A DNA stretch of 64,000 nucleotides, taken from Macropodus opercularis. Lineage: Eukaryota; Chordata; Actinopteri; Anabantiformes; Osphronemidae. Shown piece after piece: positions 31,470-43,082 of this stretch; the first letter of the stretch is position 1, and each line of letters starts with the position of its first letter. Below the pieces are notes generated by a model that did not search any database, was not told the origin of the DNA, and saw only the letters and a list, made by a program, of their open reading frames with translations. The position numbers and the translations under genes are program-made. Location of the stretch: the NCBI GenBank assembly GCA_030770545.1, contig CM061106.1, positions 14,805,001 to 14,869,000 on the forward strand, given 5' to 3'.

Positions 31470-33270
31470 CAGCCTAAGGCTTCCAAACAGAACTCGGCTG
31501 TTCAATGCGAGTCTGGTTTCACATGCGTCCAAACATCCAGTTAAATAAAGGATCACTGGTCGATCACAGCAGATGAGTCGACACGACTGACGGTCACAGG
31601 TAGACAGGGCAGGTTAATAAAATCCAATAATAAATTAAGTAAAGTTGTTAAAGAAATGTGTTTTAATGTTCCTCAGTAATAGTGAGGCAACACAACAACC
31701 TTTTATTTATTTAGATGAGGTTCTTTTGACCATAGGGATTTGGGCCCATAGACCAAAAGTAAAAACATTAAAGCCAATATTTTTGGGGATAAAGAAGCAC
31801 AAGGGAACCAAGAGATGAGAAACAAATTGAATGATAAATAATTGTTTGTGTTTTACAGCTTATTTAAGACACAGGTCCAAACACAAGAGATGGCAGCAGA
31901 AACTAACACAAGAGGTTAATGCTTTACTCTTTGTATTTCTCAATTAGAATTTTCATTTAAAAAACTAGAAGCATAATAAAACTTAATAAAATCATAAAGC
32001 ACTTCATTGTCACATTTAAAACAAAACCCAAAATAAGTGAAATTTCTGATCTGAACAATCTTCATAATGTCGCTGTCAAACTGCTTTAATCAACAGTAAA
32101 GGTTGGTGGATGTGTAAGTGTTTAACAGTGAGAGTTGGATCTGGACCAACACCACAACGATCTGAACAAAACACCTGAAGCTTTAATTTACACAAAGAGC
32201 TGCATCAGGAACCAGTGACATTATTATAAACACATCTAGTAGAAATATGTCCTACATAGAAACTAATCAGAGTCTGATACTGAGGCTCATGAACAAAACA
32301 TGTTGGCATTTTAAATTATGATCCAAATGCTTCTGTTTTGTGATTTGATAGTTGATCTGTTTCAAAAGCTCAGGTCCTTAGAATCTACATTTATATTTTC
32401 TGCTATACTTCACATTAACGTCTGTTGTCATCGTGAGTTTTGCTGAATCTTAGAAAACAACATGTAAATCAATCTGTTCAGAACCTGCCAACATTTAGTA
32501 ACAAGGTTCAAACCCATCAAAGCTGTAACTAAGCATCAGAGACTCACAGCAGTGATGTGACAGCAGAGTCTCTGGGTCCTGGTTCTGCTCCCAGATTAAA
32601 GAGTCCAGTCAGTGGAGCTGAAGTTGCCTGAGCTTGATCACTGCTGCTGGGAACACTGGTACCGACTCACTGAGATCAGGACCTTTAGACTGAGCTGCTT
32701 CCTGGTTTCAGGTTTTCTCTGAATGTTCAGTGAACAAACATCGTCTGGATTGTTGGCTTTTGACTGTTGGGTGTGAACGTGGACCTGACTGAACTGGTTT
32801 CACAACTAACGACAGAGGAGCCACAGCTACACTTATCCAAGCTCTAAATGCTGGAAAGAAACCAAGTACAACTCGTCACCATGGTAACAAATCTAGATTA
32901 AACCCACTGAGGAGCCAGAACCACTGGACCCACTGTGTTAGTCCATCTGTGTGGGGGATGAGCAGCAGGTGGTGTCCTGTGATTGGTCTGTTTGGAGGGA
33001 CTGCTGATTGGTTTCGGTTGATGACATCAGTCCATTTAAAGTTGACATAACTCTGAACCTCTGGATCAGTCGGTTCTGTTGGCTGCTCTGAGGAGCAGAA
33101 CGAAGTAAGAGGAGTAAAGAGAGGAGCAGCATCTGCTCTGTGGGTTTGTGGTTCAGTCCAACTGAAAACCAGCTCAGTCCACAGCATCAGACTGAACTGG
33201 GTCCATGTTGGGTCAGTTTGGGTCTAAAGCCTGGTTCCATAAAGAGCTGATGAAGCATCTGGACCTGCCT
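31470..33270. other. No recognisable gene
   Basis: Stops occur in all frames; the longest frame (32876-33187, -) has no known motifs. The sequence is ordinary AT-rich intergenic DNA. Confidence 0.5.
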
Positions 33271-33332
33271 GAGCCTGAGTGGCTCCACCTGAGGAATGTG
33301 GTTCTACAGCGTGGCTCCGCCTCTTTTTCATG

Positions 33333-34120
33333 AAGCTGCAGGTCAACCCAGGATGCAGAGTCACAGTGTCTCTCAGACTCTCTGCAGATTCTCAGCCGTC
33401 ACCCCCTCGTAGGTGTAACACTCCCATTGAGACTGTGTCTGCTCCCCGACCATCTAAATTGTATAAATCACAAATAAATAAAAGAGGAGAGATTCACAGG
33501 CATCTAATAAACATCAAGACAGAACAAAGTAACAATAAAAGAATTAAATGTGGTCTATTAAATATCAGATCTCTGTTAATAAATGACTTGATAAGTGACC
33601 ATCACATAGATTTATTTAGTCTCTGACTCAAACCTGGCTGCAGCAGGATGAATACGTTTGTCTGAATGAGACGCCTGCGACTTTACTAATTAATTCTAGA
33701 CCTAAACATGGTTATAATTCATCAGAGCTCTGAGGTTTTCTCAAACTGTAAAACTTAAAAACCTGCTAGAACCACATATTATTCATCATTAATTGAGGGG
33801 AAAAACAACCCCAGGTTTCTCTTCAGCTCTCAACAAATGCCATAAATCAATCTACAGATCCAACTGTTTAGCTTTGCTGGTTAGATCTATGTCTTACTTA
33901 TACGCTTTACCCCCATATATTTAACTTCAATTATTAACTCTTATCCCAACTAGATCACTAGAACTAGAACTAGAACTAGAAATTCTTCCATTACTCTGCA
34001 CGTCCATATTAAATCAAATCAACCAGTCTCTGCTAACAGGCTACGTACCACAGGCTTTTAAGGTTGCTGTGGTCAAACCTCCTCTTTATCCTAGAGAAAA
34101 GGTCCCAAGTCATTTGGTAC
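33333..34120 (+). mobile_element. L2-type LINE fragment, decayed
   Basis: From about 33420 the + strand reads as the start of the apurinic endonuclease domain of a fish L2-type LINE (KCGLLNIRSLLINDLISDHH), then continues through many stops into a region near 34020-34090 matching the part just before the reverse transcriptase. Internal deletions; not functional. Confidence 0.65.
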
Positions 34121-34649
34121 CAGGCCATCAGAAGGGCTGAATAGAAAAATAGATTTTCAGAGTCCGAATGTTTTATTTTGAAAAACCGCTAGCTCATGAA
34201 AAAAGGGGTATTTGACATGTTTCCAACATTAACAGGGTTTTGGAAGAGACTGAGCCTCTGAGTCAAAATGCTCTTGTTCACCACGAACTGCAGATTCATG
34301 CAGTAATTTACTGTGATAATCTTTGTGTTTTTTGGGATGTTTACCACAGGACTATACTGTGGGTCATGTGGTACAATTAATATACTGTACATAGAATTAC
34401 AGCAAAGACACAATTTCTACACAATGTTGAAACATAACACATAAACAGTTAAACAAAACATGTTTAATCAACCACAGAACAAACGTGATTAATCGAACAT
34501 GTGTAACATAGTTGACATGGCTCCAGTAGGTTTCAGTTACAAGTAGAATGTGAACTAAGACCAACTATTGTCAAAAAAACAAAGTTAGTTAGTGGACAGA
34601 TGGATTCAAAATGTAGTTTACACTACACACTTACTACTACACGTATCCA

Positions 34650-34934
34650 TCACTCTGTGTTGTGCTGTGGGAGGAATGAACGACGGTAGCTCTCTGTCCT
34701 ACACCGGGGGGATAACAGTCTGCTGAAGGTGCTGCTCAGAGCCTCTACAGCCTGGTGCAGGGGGGGAGGGATCATCCATGATGGAGGACAGTTACCAGCT
34801 TCCTTCTGTCTGCTGCCTCCTCCATAGTGTCCGTGTGCAGCCCAGGACAGAACCAGCTCCTTAACCAGCTTGTTAAGTCTCTTCCTGTCTCTGTCTGTGC
34901 CGCTTGACAAATTTAAGTGAATGTCATATTTCAC
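34650..34934 (-). mobile_element. LINE ORF2 C-terminal fragment
   Basis: The motif SGTDRDRKRLNKLVKELVLS and the end CRTESYRRSFLPQHN match the C-terminus of the LINE found intact at 43329-43640. About 285 bp remain. The upstream reverse transcriptase is gone. Confidence 0.7.
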
Positions 34935-34939
34935 CTTAG

Positions 34940-37900
34940 TTTTACTTTAAATTTATGACACAGTTCAAGTCCAACAGGTACAATTCTGTCTGTAGCTCTG
35001 TAGTAGATACGTGTGTAATATACTATAAGGCCTGTGGTACAACACACAGGAAATATGGCCTGTGCTGATCTCTGATAGTCACAGAGGCAGGTTGATACTT
35101 CAGCGCAGACAGTGGCGTCTCTGAGCAGATCCTCCAGTGACAGACTGCATCAGGCTACATCAAGGTCTTTTCCTCCTGCTGCTGCCAGACTTTACCAGCT
35201 GCTCAGAGTCAACCACTGATCACTATTAGACGCTTTAGAGCTGATGTCATTGTGCATCAGAAATGAACCAGTGCAGCTGCTTGAATGACTCTAAATATAT
35301 TTGTTTGCTAGAATTTTTGTTTGTAATTCTAAACTGTACAAACATGTCCTGTCGTCCTTTTCTTTGTTATGCTTTACACTTGCACATTTTACCGCTTTGG
35401 AACAAAAAGAGATGTTTCTGAACAAATAGCTTAAAATAAAACAAATAGCACAGTTTAGTATAAATAAAAGGTGTTAATATATATTCACATCTGAATCACT
35501 TCTCCTGCCAAGCGTCATGTAGATGCCTGAGTCTATTTCAGTCACTGGGTGAGAAGCAGGTGACGACCTATGACCAGCCTCACCCTGCAACACATGCACA
35601 GAGATTAAAGAACAGAAGAAACTGACGACGTGCAGTCGATGTAATGCTGTGAAACAGGTTTTAGTCTGTGGAGCAGCCTGCAGCTACAAACAAAGAGAAG
35701 CCAACCATGACTTCTTCACTTCTTTCACTTTCCTCTGCTCATGGAACCATCGCTCACAGCGTCACACTGTTTCTGTGTCAACTCACACATTTGATTATCA
35801 GTAGGTTCATATGAAGAGAAATAACAACAGACCAATAAGTTTACAGTCGGTCAGTGTTAGTGTTTTCATGTTTTTTTTTCTGTCCTGTGTTTCTGTTTAG
35901 TCTTGGTTAATAGTAACGTCCTGCAGTTTCTAGTGATTATTAAATTTTGTTGACATTAGTTTGTACCAATAGGAATAATGGGGCCAAACCTCCATCTGGA
36001 GTCATTTCATTTATTGTTGGACCTAAAATGTTTCTCACTACTTCATTAGGCTAAAGTTCACATGTTTGCCTCCTGTTTTCAAATGTTGCTTTTCTGCTGA
36101 TGGTGGTTGAAAGGAGCGTCTGGACTCATTACTGCCACCACGTGGAATGTTATTAAATAACACAACCTTCAAACAGACGTCGCCCAGTTGAAATATTTAT
36201 GCTCTAGAAACGTTAACGTCCACTATTACTGTGTAGACACTGACCTGATGTCATCCACCTATAAAATTCACTGACAAGTACTGGATGTGAATCTATCAAC
36301 AGCAGGATTAAAAGCACTAACATCTGAAGAGGAAGGAAGCGTCTCACTCCTGGCTCCTGGTCCTAAACTCCAGCTGACTCTGCTTTTGAAGCCCAGGGTT
36401 GGAAGCTGTCAGCACCAGGAACAGAAATGAAGAGTTCTTCAAAGGAGACGTCCGTTCCAGCCTCTGGTCACATGTTTAGGAACAAAGATCAGAGTCACTG
36501 CTACAGCACTTAATGACTTCATGAAGTATTTAAACAATGTGCTGTGACTCCAGACTTTTACTGAATGATCGTGATGACGATTGTTCACCTGAAGTGACAT
36601 TTGTCAAATTAAAATAGAAACTTGTGTCTGTAAATCCTTTGTTAGTTGTTAGTTTGTAATGTACTGGCTCGTTGTTGATTCTCTTCCACTTCATTGATTG
36701 ACAGGTATAATCTTCTTATATTGTTGTTGAATGAATTGTTTACTGTGTTTCTTTACTTGAGCCCATTTAATGCTGACGGTGAATATAACCGACATTTGTG
36801 CCAGAGCAGCTCAGACTTCGTCCTGGTTCACACACTGTCAGTCTGTCAGACATGTCGACGGTTAGAAGACGATCAAGTGCTGCTTTAAATTCAATCCAGA
36901 AACCGACAATCACCCAGTGTGAACACGTTTAAACTGGTGTGATGTGATTTCTCCCTCTGGTCCAGGTCACGTATCTACTGGAAGTGACTCAATGTTTGTG
37001 GGTCGACCAGACGGGACAGAACAATAGTCTGAACTAGTGTCTGTTCATCCACCGAGAGAAACAGCTGAGTCTTAGATTATACTACGTAAAACTGATTTGG
37101 TGACAAACATCACGTCAGCTTTAAAGTTCAAGCCTCGGTCAAGAATGTCACTGAAGTTCTGAGACGGAAAAACTCTCAAAGGTGCTGTTAAGAAAGATTT
37201 GAGGAGGCAGGACCAGGATGTGGGCGTAGTTCTGCTCTGACTCACTAGGCGGCAGACGCTTCATTCTGTGGAACAGACCAGAGTAAACGTGAGAGGAGGA
37301 CCAGAAACCTGATCTTCAGACATGCGCTTCCTGTGAGGCTTGGTGGGACGGTGGAGCCTGGAGTATGATGGGAAGTCTCCAGCAGGGACAGAGGGTGTGG
37401 TCCTGGTGAATGAGAGGTGATGGACGGAGGAAGGAGAGGGAAATGCTGCCGCTTGTTTGGGTGGTAGACGTTCAGAATGAGGCAGGTCTGGTCTGGCATC
37501 GCTGAGTCGGCCCCATCACGTGGAGGGTGAGGTAACAGTGAGCTCTGATCCTGGGATGACGACTCCAGACACAACGACACGTGTGACAACACGACAATAA
37601 CAAAGTGAAGCGATGGAAAACCATCCACAACAGCAGACACTGAGTCCTGGTCTGAATGAGAAAGCTCCATGACACAAGCATCTCCTGAACTCAATGGACT
37701 TGGCAGCTTGAATCGTCAGTGGTTTAGCTGTGGCTCAGTGTAAAGTGAGTCAAACCAAGCTTCATATGGTTCAGAGCTGTTTGGTTGCTTTATTTAATGC
37801 TGTGTAAAAATGACGTGAATATGTGACTTTCTGCAAAGAGAACAAGTTGAATCATAAACGTCCGAACCGTCGTCTTGACTGCAGCTGTTTCTCTGTCGCC

Positions 37901-38085
37901 TGCTTTCGTGTGTTTTTCTTTAAAAAAGGTGCTTATCTGAAAGCAACCTGTAGAAAATTCAGGAAGATTCACAGGAAGAGGAAGAGACGTTTCCTTGTTC
38001 CCTCCCCTTCAGATCTACAGTTTGAAGATGGCTGTAACCAACATGGTGAAGAGCTGAGAGGCTCCATTCATTGCACAGACACGTA
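34940..38085. other. No supported gene
   Basis: The longest open frame (37245-37694, -, 149 codons) is Ser/Pro/His-rich with no domain and no splice-supported partner. I cannot assign it. The rest is AT-rich with stops in all frames. Confidence 0.45.
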
Positions 38086-38112
38086 GTAATGACATCAGGG
38101 CAGTTCAAACCG

Positions 38113-38137
38113 GTTTCACTTGTGAGGAAATGAAACT
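38113..38137 (+). promoter_or_regulatory. Imperfect ISRE-like site upstream of the finTRIM exon
   Basis: GGTTTCACTTGTGAGGAAAT followed by GAAACT contains a TTTC half-site and a GAAAT-GAAACT pair with one spacer base instead of two, about 30 nt before the ATG. Interferon control is known for finTRIM genes; the site itself is a weak match. Confidence 0.35.
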
Positions 38138-38165
38138 CAGACTCAGTCGCTGCCTCTGAGGTGAA

Positions 38166-38969
38166 ATGGCTCAGACAGGAGTTCAGTTAAACCGAGAGGC
38201 CTTCTCTTGTTCCATCTGTCTGGATCTACTGAAGGATCCGGTGACTCTTCCCTGTGGACACAGCTACTGCATGAACTGCATCACTACATTCTGGGATGGA
38301 GAGGATGGACAGAGACTCCACAGCTGCCCTCAGTGTAGACAGACCTTCACACCGAGGCCTGACCTGGTGAAAAGCACCATGTTAGCAGAGTTAGTGGAGC
38401 AGCTGAAGAAGACTGGACTCCAAGCTGCTCCTGCTGATCACTGCTATGCTGGACCTGGAGATGTGGCCTGTGACGTCTGCACTGGGAGGAAGCTGAAAGC
38501 TGTCAAGTCCTGTCTGATGTGTCTGGTCTCTTACTGCCAGACACACGTCCAGCCTCATCATAATGCTCCTGCCTTTGAGCAACACAAGCTGGTGGAGCCG
38601 TCCCAGAAGCTGCAGGAGAACGTCTGCTCTCGTCACCACAGAGTCAAGGAGCTTTTCTGTCGTACTGATCATCAGTGTATCTGTCATCTCTGCTCCGTGG
38701 ATGAACACAGAGGCCACAACGCAGTCTCAGCTGCAGCAGAGAGGACCGAGAGGCAGAGAGAGCTCGAAGGAAGTCGAGGGGAAATCCAGCAGAGGGTCCA
38801 GGACACAGAGAAACGTGTGAGGGTTCTTCAGCAGGAGGTGGAGGCCATCAGTCGCTCTGCTGATCAAACGGTGGAGAACAGTGAGAAGATCTTTACTGAG
38901 CTGATCCGTCTCATGGAGGAAAGAAGGTCTGAGGTGAAGCAGCTGATCAGATCCCAACAGGAAACTGAA
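38166..38969 (+). CDS. finTRIM-type E3 ligase N-terminal exon (RING, two B-boxes, coiled coil)
   Basis: ATG at 38166; 268 codons to a GAA|GTGAGT donor. The RING has all eight ligands (C15, C18, C30, H32, C35, C38, C54, C57). B-box 1 starts near C102, B-box 2 spans roughly 154-190 with intact Cys/His, and a coiled coil follows to the end of the exon. This is exon 1 of a fish-specific finTRIM antiviral ubiquitin ligase. The usual later exons (second coiled-coil part, linker, PRY-SPRY) are not found in the next 5 kb. Without splicing the frame adds five codons and stops, giving 273 aa. It is either an orphan exon or a short RING/B-box protein. Confidence 0.8.
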
Positions 38970-39156
38970 GTGAGTTACCTAAAGTAAAGCTCTCATTTGT
39001 TTCTGTTTATGATAAACACAAAGTGGGTAACAGCTGTTAAATGATGCCTTACTGAGCTGACTGGACTCTGCTGGATTCTGGATTAGACAGTACAGATGCT
39101 ATTCTGTGTGCTTAACGGTAAACTCTATGTTCACTATCATCTCTGTTGTTTTTCAG

Positions 39157-39780
39157 GTCCTAGGCTACACATGGCCACGGTCGACCTTAAAAACCCAGAG
39201 ATCAGCAGTCTTCTCTATATCCATAACGACTCTCAGAAAATCAACAACGTGCAGCCCGTCTTCCCCATGAGGAAGAAAACGGGCAACGGAGGAAAGCGGA
39301 AGAAGTTGATCAAAGCAGACATCGGCACACGAAGCAACTTCCAGTGAGTTAAAGGTCCCCAGTGTGGCTGGTGTTTGTCTCTATCGTATGCTCTCATTCC
39401 CACGTGATGTATTGTCCAAAGGTTTAATTTTGTCATTTGTGTTTGGCTTTTGTTAACGGTACAGTGTCTCTTTAAACTCTCTCTGCTTTGAAATATCTCA
39501 GGAGTACTCAGGCAGAGATTGGTCATATAGGATGGGATCCAAACACAGGCTTCGACTTAAGTAGAAGTCCACTAAATGAGTGGACTTAACAGATGCATGT
39601 TATTGGTTCCTGTCTTCTCTTTGCAGCTGAATAACTTGGACCCAGAGCTGAAGAACCTGTTTGATATATGCGGCATCTCTGAGGCTCAGCTGAAAGACAA
39701 AGTGACCTCTAAGGCCATCTATGACTTCATAGAGAAGAAAGGAGGAGTAGAAGCAGTGAAGGATCAACTACGGAGGCAAC
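39157..39780 (+). pseudogene. WASP-family GTPase-binding region: three exons, one broken splice donor
   Basis: Three blocks match consecutive exons of Wiskott-Aldrich syndrome proteins, which link Cdc42 to Arp2/3 actin nucleation. Exon a (39157-39343) has MATVDLKNPEISS and KKLIKADIGTRSNF; exon b (39502-39556) has IGHIGWDPNTGFD; exon c (39627-39780) has LNNLDPELKNLFDICGISEA and AIYDFIEKKGGVEAVKD. Acceptors are good. The donor after exon b is TTAAGT instead of GTAAGT, so normal b-to-c splicing is lost. The WH1 part upstream and the VCA part downstream are missing. Introns are kept, so it arose by DNA duplication, not retroposition. Confidence 0.8.
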
Positions 39781-39984
39781 GTGAGGAAGCTGTTTATTGA
39801 CAGAAGTCAAACAAATCTACAGCTTTTACCTGTCGCCTGAACGTGTCCTTAGAAAAGGTGAAACTTTGCACTAAACATGACTATGATAACATCACTGCAG
39901 AGTTTTAAGTTTGATTTAACTGCAGGTTTTTTCATGTTTGAAATTTGAAATTGTTCAACTACAAAACAGTCTAACTACTGTAGT

Positions 39985-40130
39985 CTGGTGGTTTTCATCT
40001 CTGTGCCGCTACCTCCCTTACCTCCTCTTCCATCCCGACCTGACATGTCCCCTCCACTGCCTCTCCCTCCAATACAAGGCTCTGCTCTGCCTCATCCTCC
40101 ACCAGCTTCTGCTCTTCTTCCTTCAGGCTG
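39985..40130 (+). pseudogene. Proline-rich segment, possible continuation of the WASP fragment
   Basis: A frame with VPLPPLPPLPSRPDMSPPLP and further Pro runs follows about 200 bp after exon c, the place where WASP proteins have their polyproline region. It runs straight into the inverted repeat at 40114. Confidence 0.5.
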
Positions 40131-40219
40131 TCGATCTCCTGGTTCCCTATCAGAGGCTGCTGGTCCCCTCCAGCAGCCTCTGATAGGGAACCAGGAGATT
40201 GACAGCCTGAAGGAAGAAG
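40114..40219. repeat. 50-bp near-perfect inverted repeat (hairpin)
   Basis: Bases 40114-40163 are the reverse complement of 40170-40219 with a single mismatch and a 6-nt loop (TCCCCT). The arms are coding-like, not low complexity. Confidence 0.9.
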
Positions 40220-40819
40220 AGAAGAACAGGAAAGTCAGAACTGCTGAGTCACGTCAGAGAAAGGACCGAGCTGAAGAAAGTGGAGCAGAAGGACTGTCCT
40301 GTATCAGACACCAGCAGCATCTAATGACTCAAGCAGCGAATTGAATGAACTACTGAGGCAGCTGGGAAATCTGATTTCTTACTTACAGACAGGAATCGAA
40401 CAAAAACTGCTGCCTTTACCTAGAACCTAAATTTATCCTCAGTAAAGGTGAAACTTTGCACTTGACTTCACCATGATGGTGTCACTGCAGAGTTTTAAAT
40501 TTGATCTAACTGCAGGTTCTTCCAAGACAATGACTTGAAATTTGAAATGGTTCAACTACAGTTTGAGACAGTCTAACTAGTCTGGTGGTTTTGTCCCCAG
40601 GTGTCTCTGGTTTCAATCTGTTCTAACACTGAGGTCTGAACTGGACTTCACACATTGTTTAATAGACGCAGAAATTTACTGTAATACAAACTATTGACCT
40701 GCCTTTGCACATTTACAGCCATAGCTGCTTTCTTTTCTTAAATTAATTGTAAAAAACATATCATTCGATCTCTGTCTTCTGTTTATTACATCACTTCCTG
40801 TTTTCCTACTCTGATTCTG

Positions 40820-41480
40820 TTAATAATATTCACCTATGTGTTTTTTTGTTTGGTTTTCATAAGGTTTCTAAGGGTTTGGGTTTTGTTCGTTTCGGTTGGT
40901 TGGTCTTGTTTGACTGTTCCCTGGTCCTGAGTCAGTTATGTTTTGGTTCTTGTAAACCGTTTGGTTACTTTGTGTTACAAACTACTACTGGGTGAGGTTG
41001 TAGGTACTGCTTGAAGACTGACAAGAACACGAAGTCAAACGCACAACCGGGACAAGACTAAAAACTTAAATTAATTTATTAAACACAAAAATAAAACACA
41101 CACGAAGAACAAAAGGGAAACTCAATCTCTGCACATGCAGGAAAACTAGAAATCAAAACACTAACACAAGATCCCTGACAAAACTTGACATGACTTTGAT
41201 TCAATACACAAAAGCAAAACCAGACAAGAGCAGGTAACAATAAAGAACGTACATGAAAATGAACCCACACTTGTACAGGGACGACACAGAGCAAGGAACA
41301 GGCCACAAGGACCAACAGACCAACAAGTGAACAGGACATGACAGGAACTTAAATACATGACAAGATAGAAAACGAGACACAGGAACAAGTAATAATTATA
41401 TGAATACCTGACGACAGACGCAAGGACAGGAGAAGAACAAAACCAGGACAAGACCACAGCGCCCCCAGGGGTTGGAGGGC
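40820..41480. repeat. Probable dispersed repeat, no gene
   Basis: The stretch from 41000 to 41480 is rich in ACAAGAC/GGACAAG words typical of a common fish interspersed repeat, with no termini that I could define. Confidence 0.35.
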
Positions 41481-42428
41481 TAACTGCCAACCTTTTTAAG
41501 TCTTCATGTTTAGATTTGATACTTTGCCTTCCCTTTGTTTGTGTTAATAAATAATTAGCAGTTTCTACTTTAGTTTTCAAACTCAAACTAGTGAGGACCA
41601 CAATTTGGTCATTGTTGTTGCTTCCTGGTAAAAAGCGACGAGCAGGCATCCTACCATCACCCAAACACATGCAGTTAAGTTCATAGTAGACTCAAAAGTG
41701 GTGTGAATGTAAACGCTTGTCTATCTATGTGATGGACTGATGACCTGTCCAGCCTCTGTATCACATGACAGGTTCAGTCCTCTGATGCTCAGTAGGGAGC
41801 TTGGTGCAGCCAGTGGTGGCTCTTCTCCATCTGAGGAATCACCATCATCAGGTCTTTGTTTAGTTGCAGCTGCTTTTGTTTCATCAGACGACGCCTGTTA
41901 GTGTCTCATGTTCTTCCTCTGCTTCTGTGACAGATCGTAGTTTGTGTGACCAACATAAACATCACAAACACAACATGAACCTGAACCTGCTAAACAAAAT
42001 TACTGAGCTTAGATGGAAGTGAAACAGCTAAATTCTGTCTCTAGACTAATTGTTTATTTATACCTTCATGTAAAAAACTGATTTACATTGTCTTGGACGC
42101 CACTAATTCTAATTCATGTTTTTAATTGTTATAAAGGTGATAATTCTGTTAATAATTCTCTGGGTGGTAGAGGTGTAATACATTACATTAAAGGTGGTTC
42201 TGTTAGGTCCCAAAACACTGAATTACACGTGAGAACCTAATAAAGTGTGTACTGATAAAACATAACTACAATATTAATTCAAAGAATTAATATAATAAAA
42301 ATTATATATAATAAAAATTATTAATGTGAAAACATTTATTAACGTACCAAGAAACACAGTGTCCAGTGTCTTCACACGCTTCCATCTAAGCTTAGGTTAG
42401 TTCAAACCTTTCAGACTCCATTAAGGCT

Positions 42429-42668
42429 GTGGACAAGGCTCACATGTCCCTCCAACACAAGGTGGACAGTTTCCTTATCCGCTACAGGAAAGCAGGACAT
42501 GCTGCCACCAACCAAACGCCTGCAATGTTGTTTCTGCATCCAAACCTCAGGTCTCGCGATGATTTTCTGAAACCACATCTGCGGACGGAGGTTCACAACA
42601 AACAGTTGATCCAGAGAGATGTTAGACACAACAGGACTAATGACGAGGACATGGTCAGAGTTATATGA
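42429..42668 (+). mobile_element. Ty3/gypsy integrase C-terminal fragment
   Basis: An 80-codon frame with VDSFLIRYRKAGHAATNQTP and LFLHPNLRSRDDFLKPHLRT, the post-core block of fish gypsy-type integrases. The catalytic core is absent. It ends 52 bp before tRNA-Leu. Confidence 0.75.
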
Positions 42669-42720
42669 TTTAGTGATGTGTAGAATAACCTGTGCTGTCT
42701 GAAAACTTTAACGAGATTCT

Positions 42721-42803
42721 ACCAGGATGGCCGAGTGGTGAAGGCGTTGGACTTAAGATCCAATGGACGTTAGTTCTCGTGGGTTCGATCCCCACTCCTG
42801 GTA
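42721..42803 (+). tRNA. trnL-UAA: tRNA-Leu (UAA)
   Basis: 83 nt: acceptor ACCAGGA/TCCTGGT perfectly paired, anticodon stem TTGGA/TCCAA with loop CTTAAGA (anticodon TAA), long variable arm as in tRNA-Leu, T stem GTGGG/CCCAC with TTCGATC. A and B boxes are present. No T4 terminator follows within about 40 nt, and the variable arm is weakly paired. Otherwise it looks intact. Confidence 0.9.
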
Positions 42804-43082
42804 ATGTTTCCATTAAAAGTTGTGTTTATTAATGACTCAACTGGGATTTGTTGGTTTTCTATGTAGTCGTATTGTTGAATTCTGCATAGTCTTAAACCTT
42901 GTAATGTGCCATTATTCAGTTGACTCTATATAAATAAACTGAATTGAACTGAACCATCTGAAGACACACATCACAGGACAAGTCAGCTGGGTTTCCATGG
43001 TAACCATCAGTGACCTCTGACCTTTATGTTAAAGCGAACCAGGTTGGAGCCATTTGACAGAATATTTGTGAGTGAAAATCAA

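Noticed and set aside
37245..37694. 149-codon open frame (-)
   Set aside because: No recognisable family, low-complexity Ser/Pro/His content, no flanking exon in frame.
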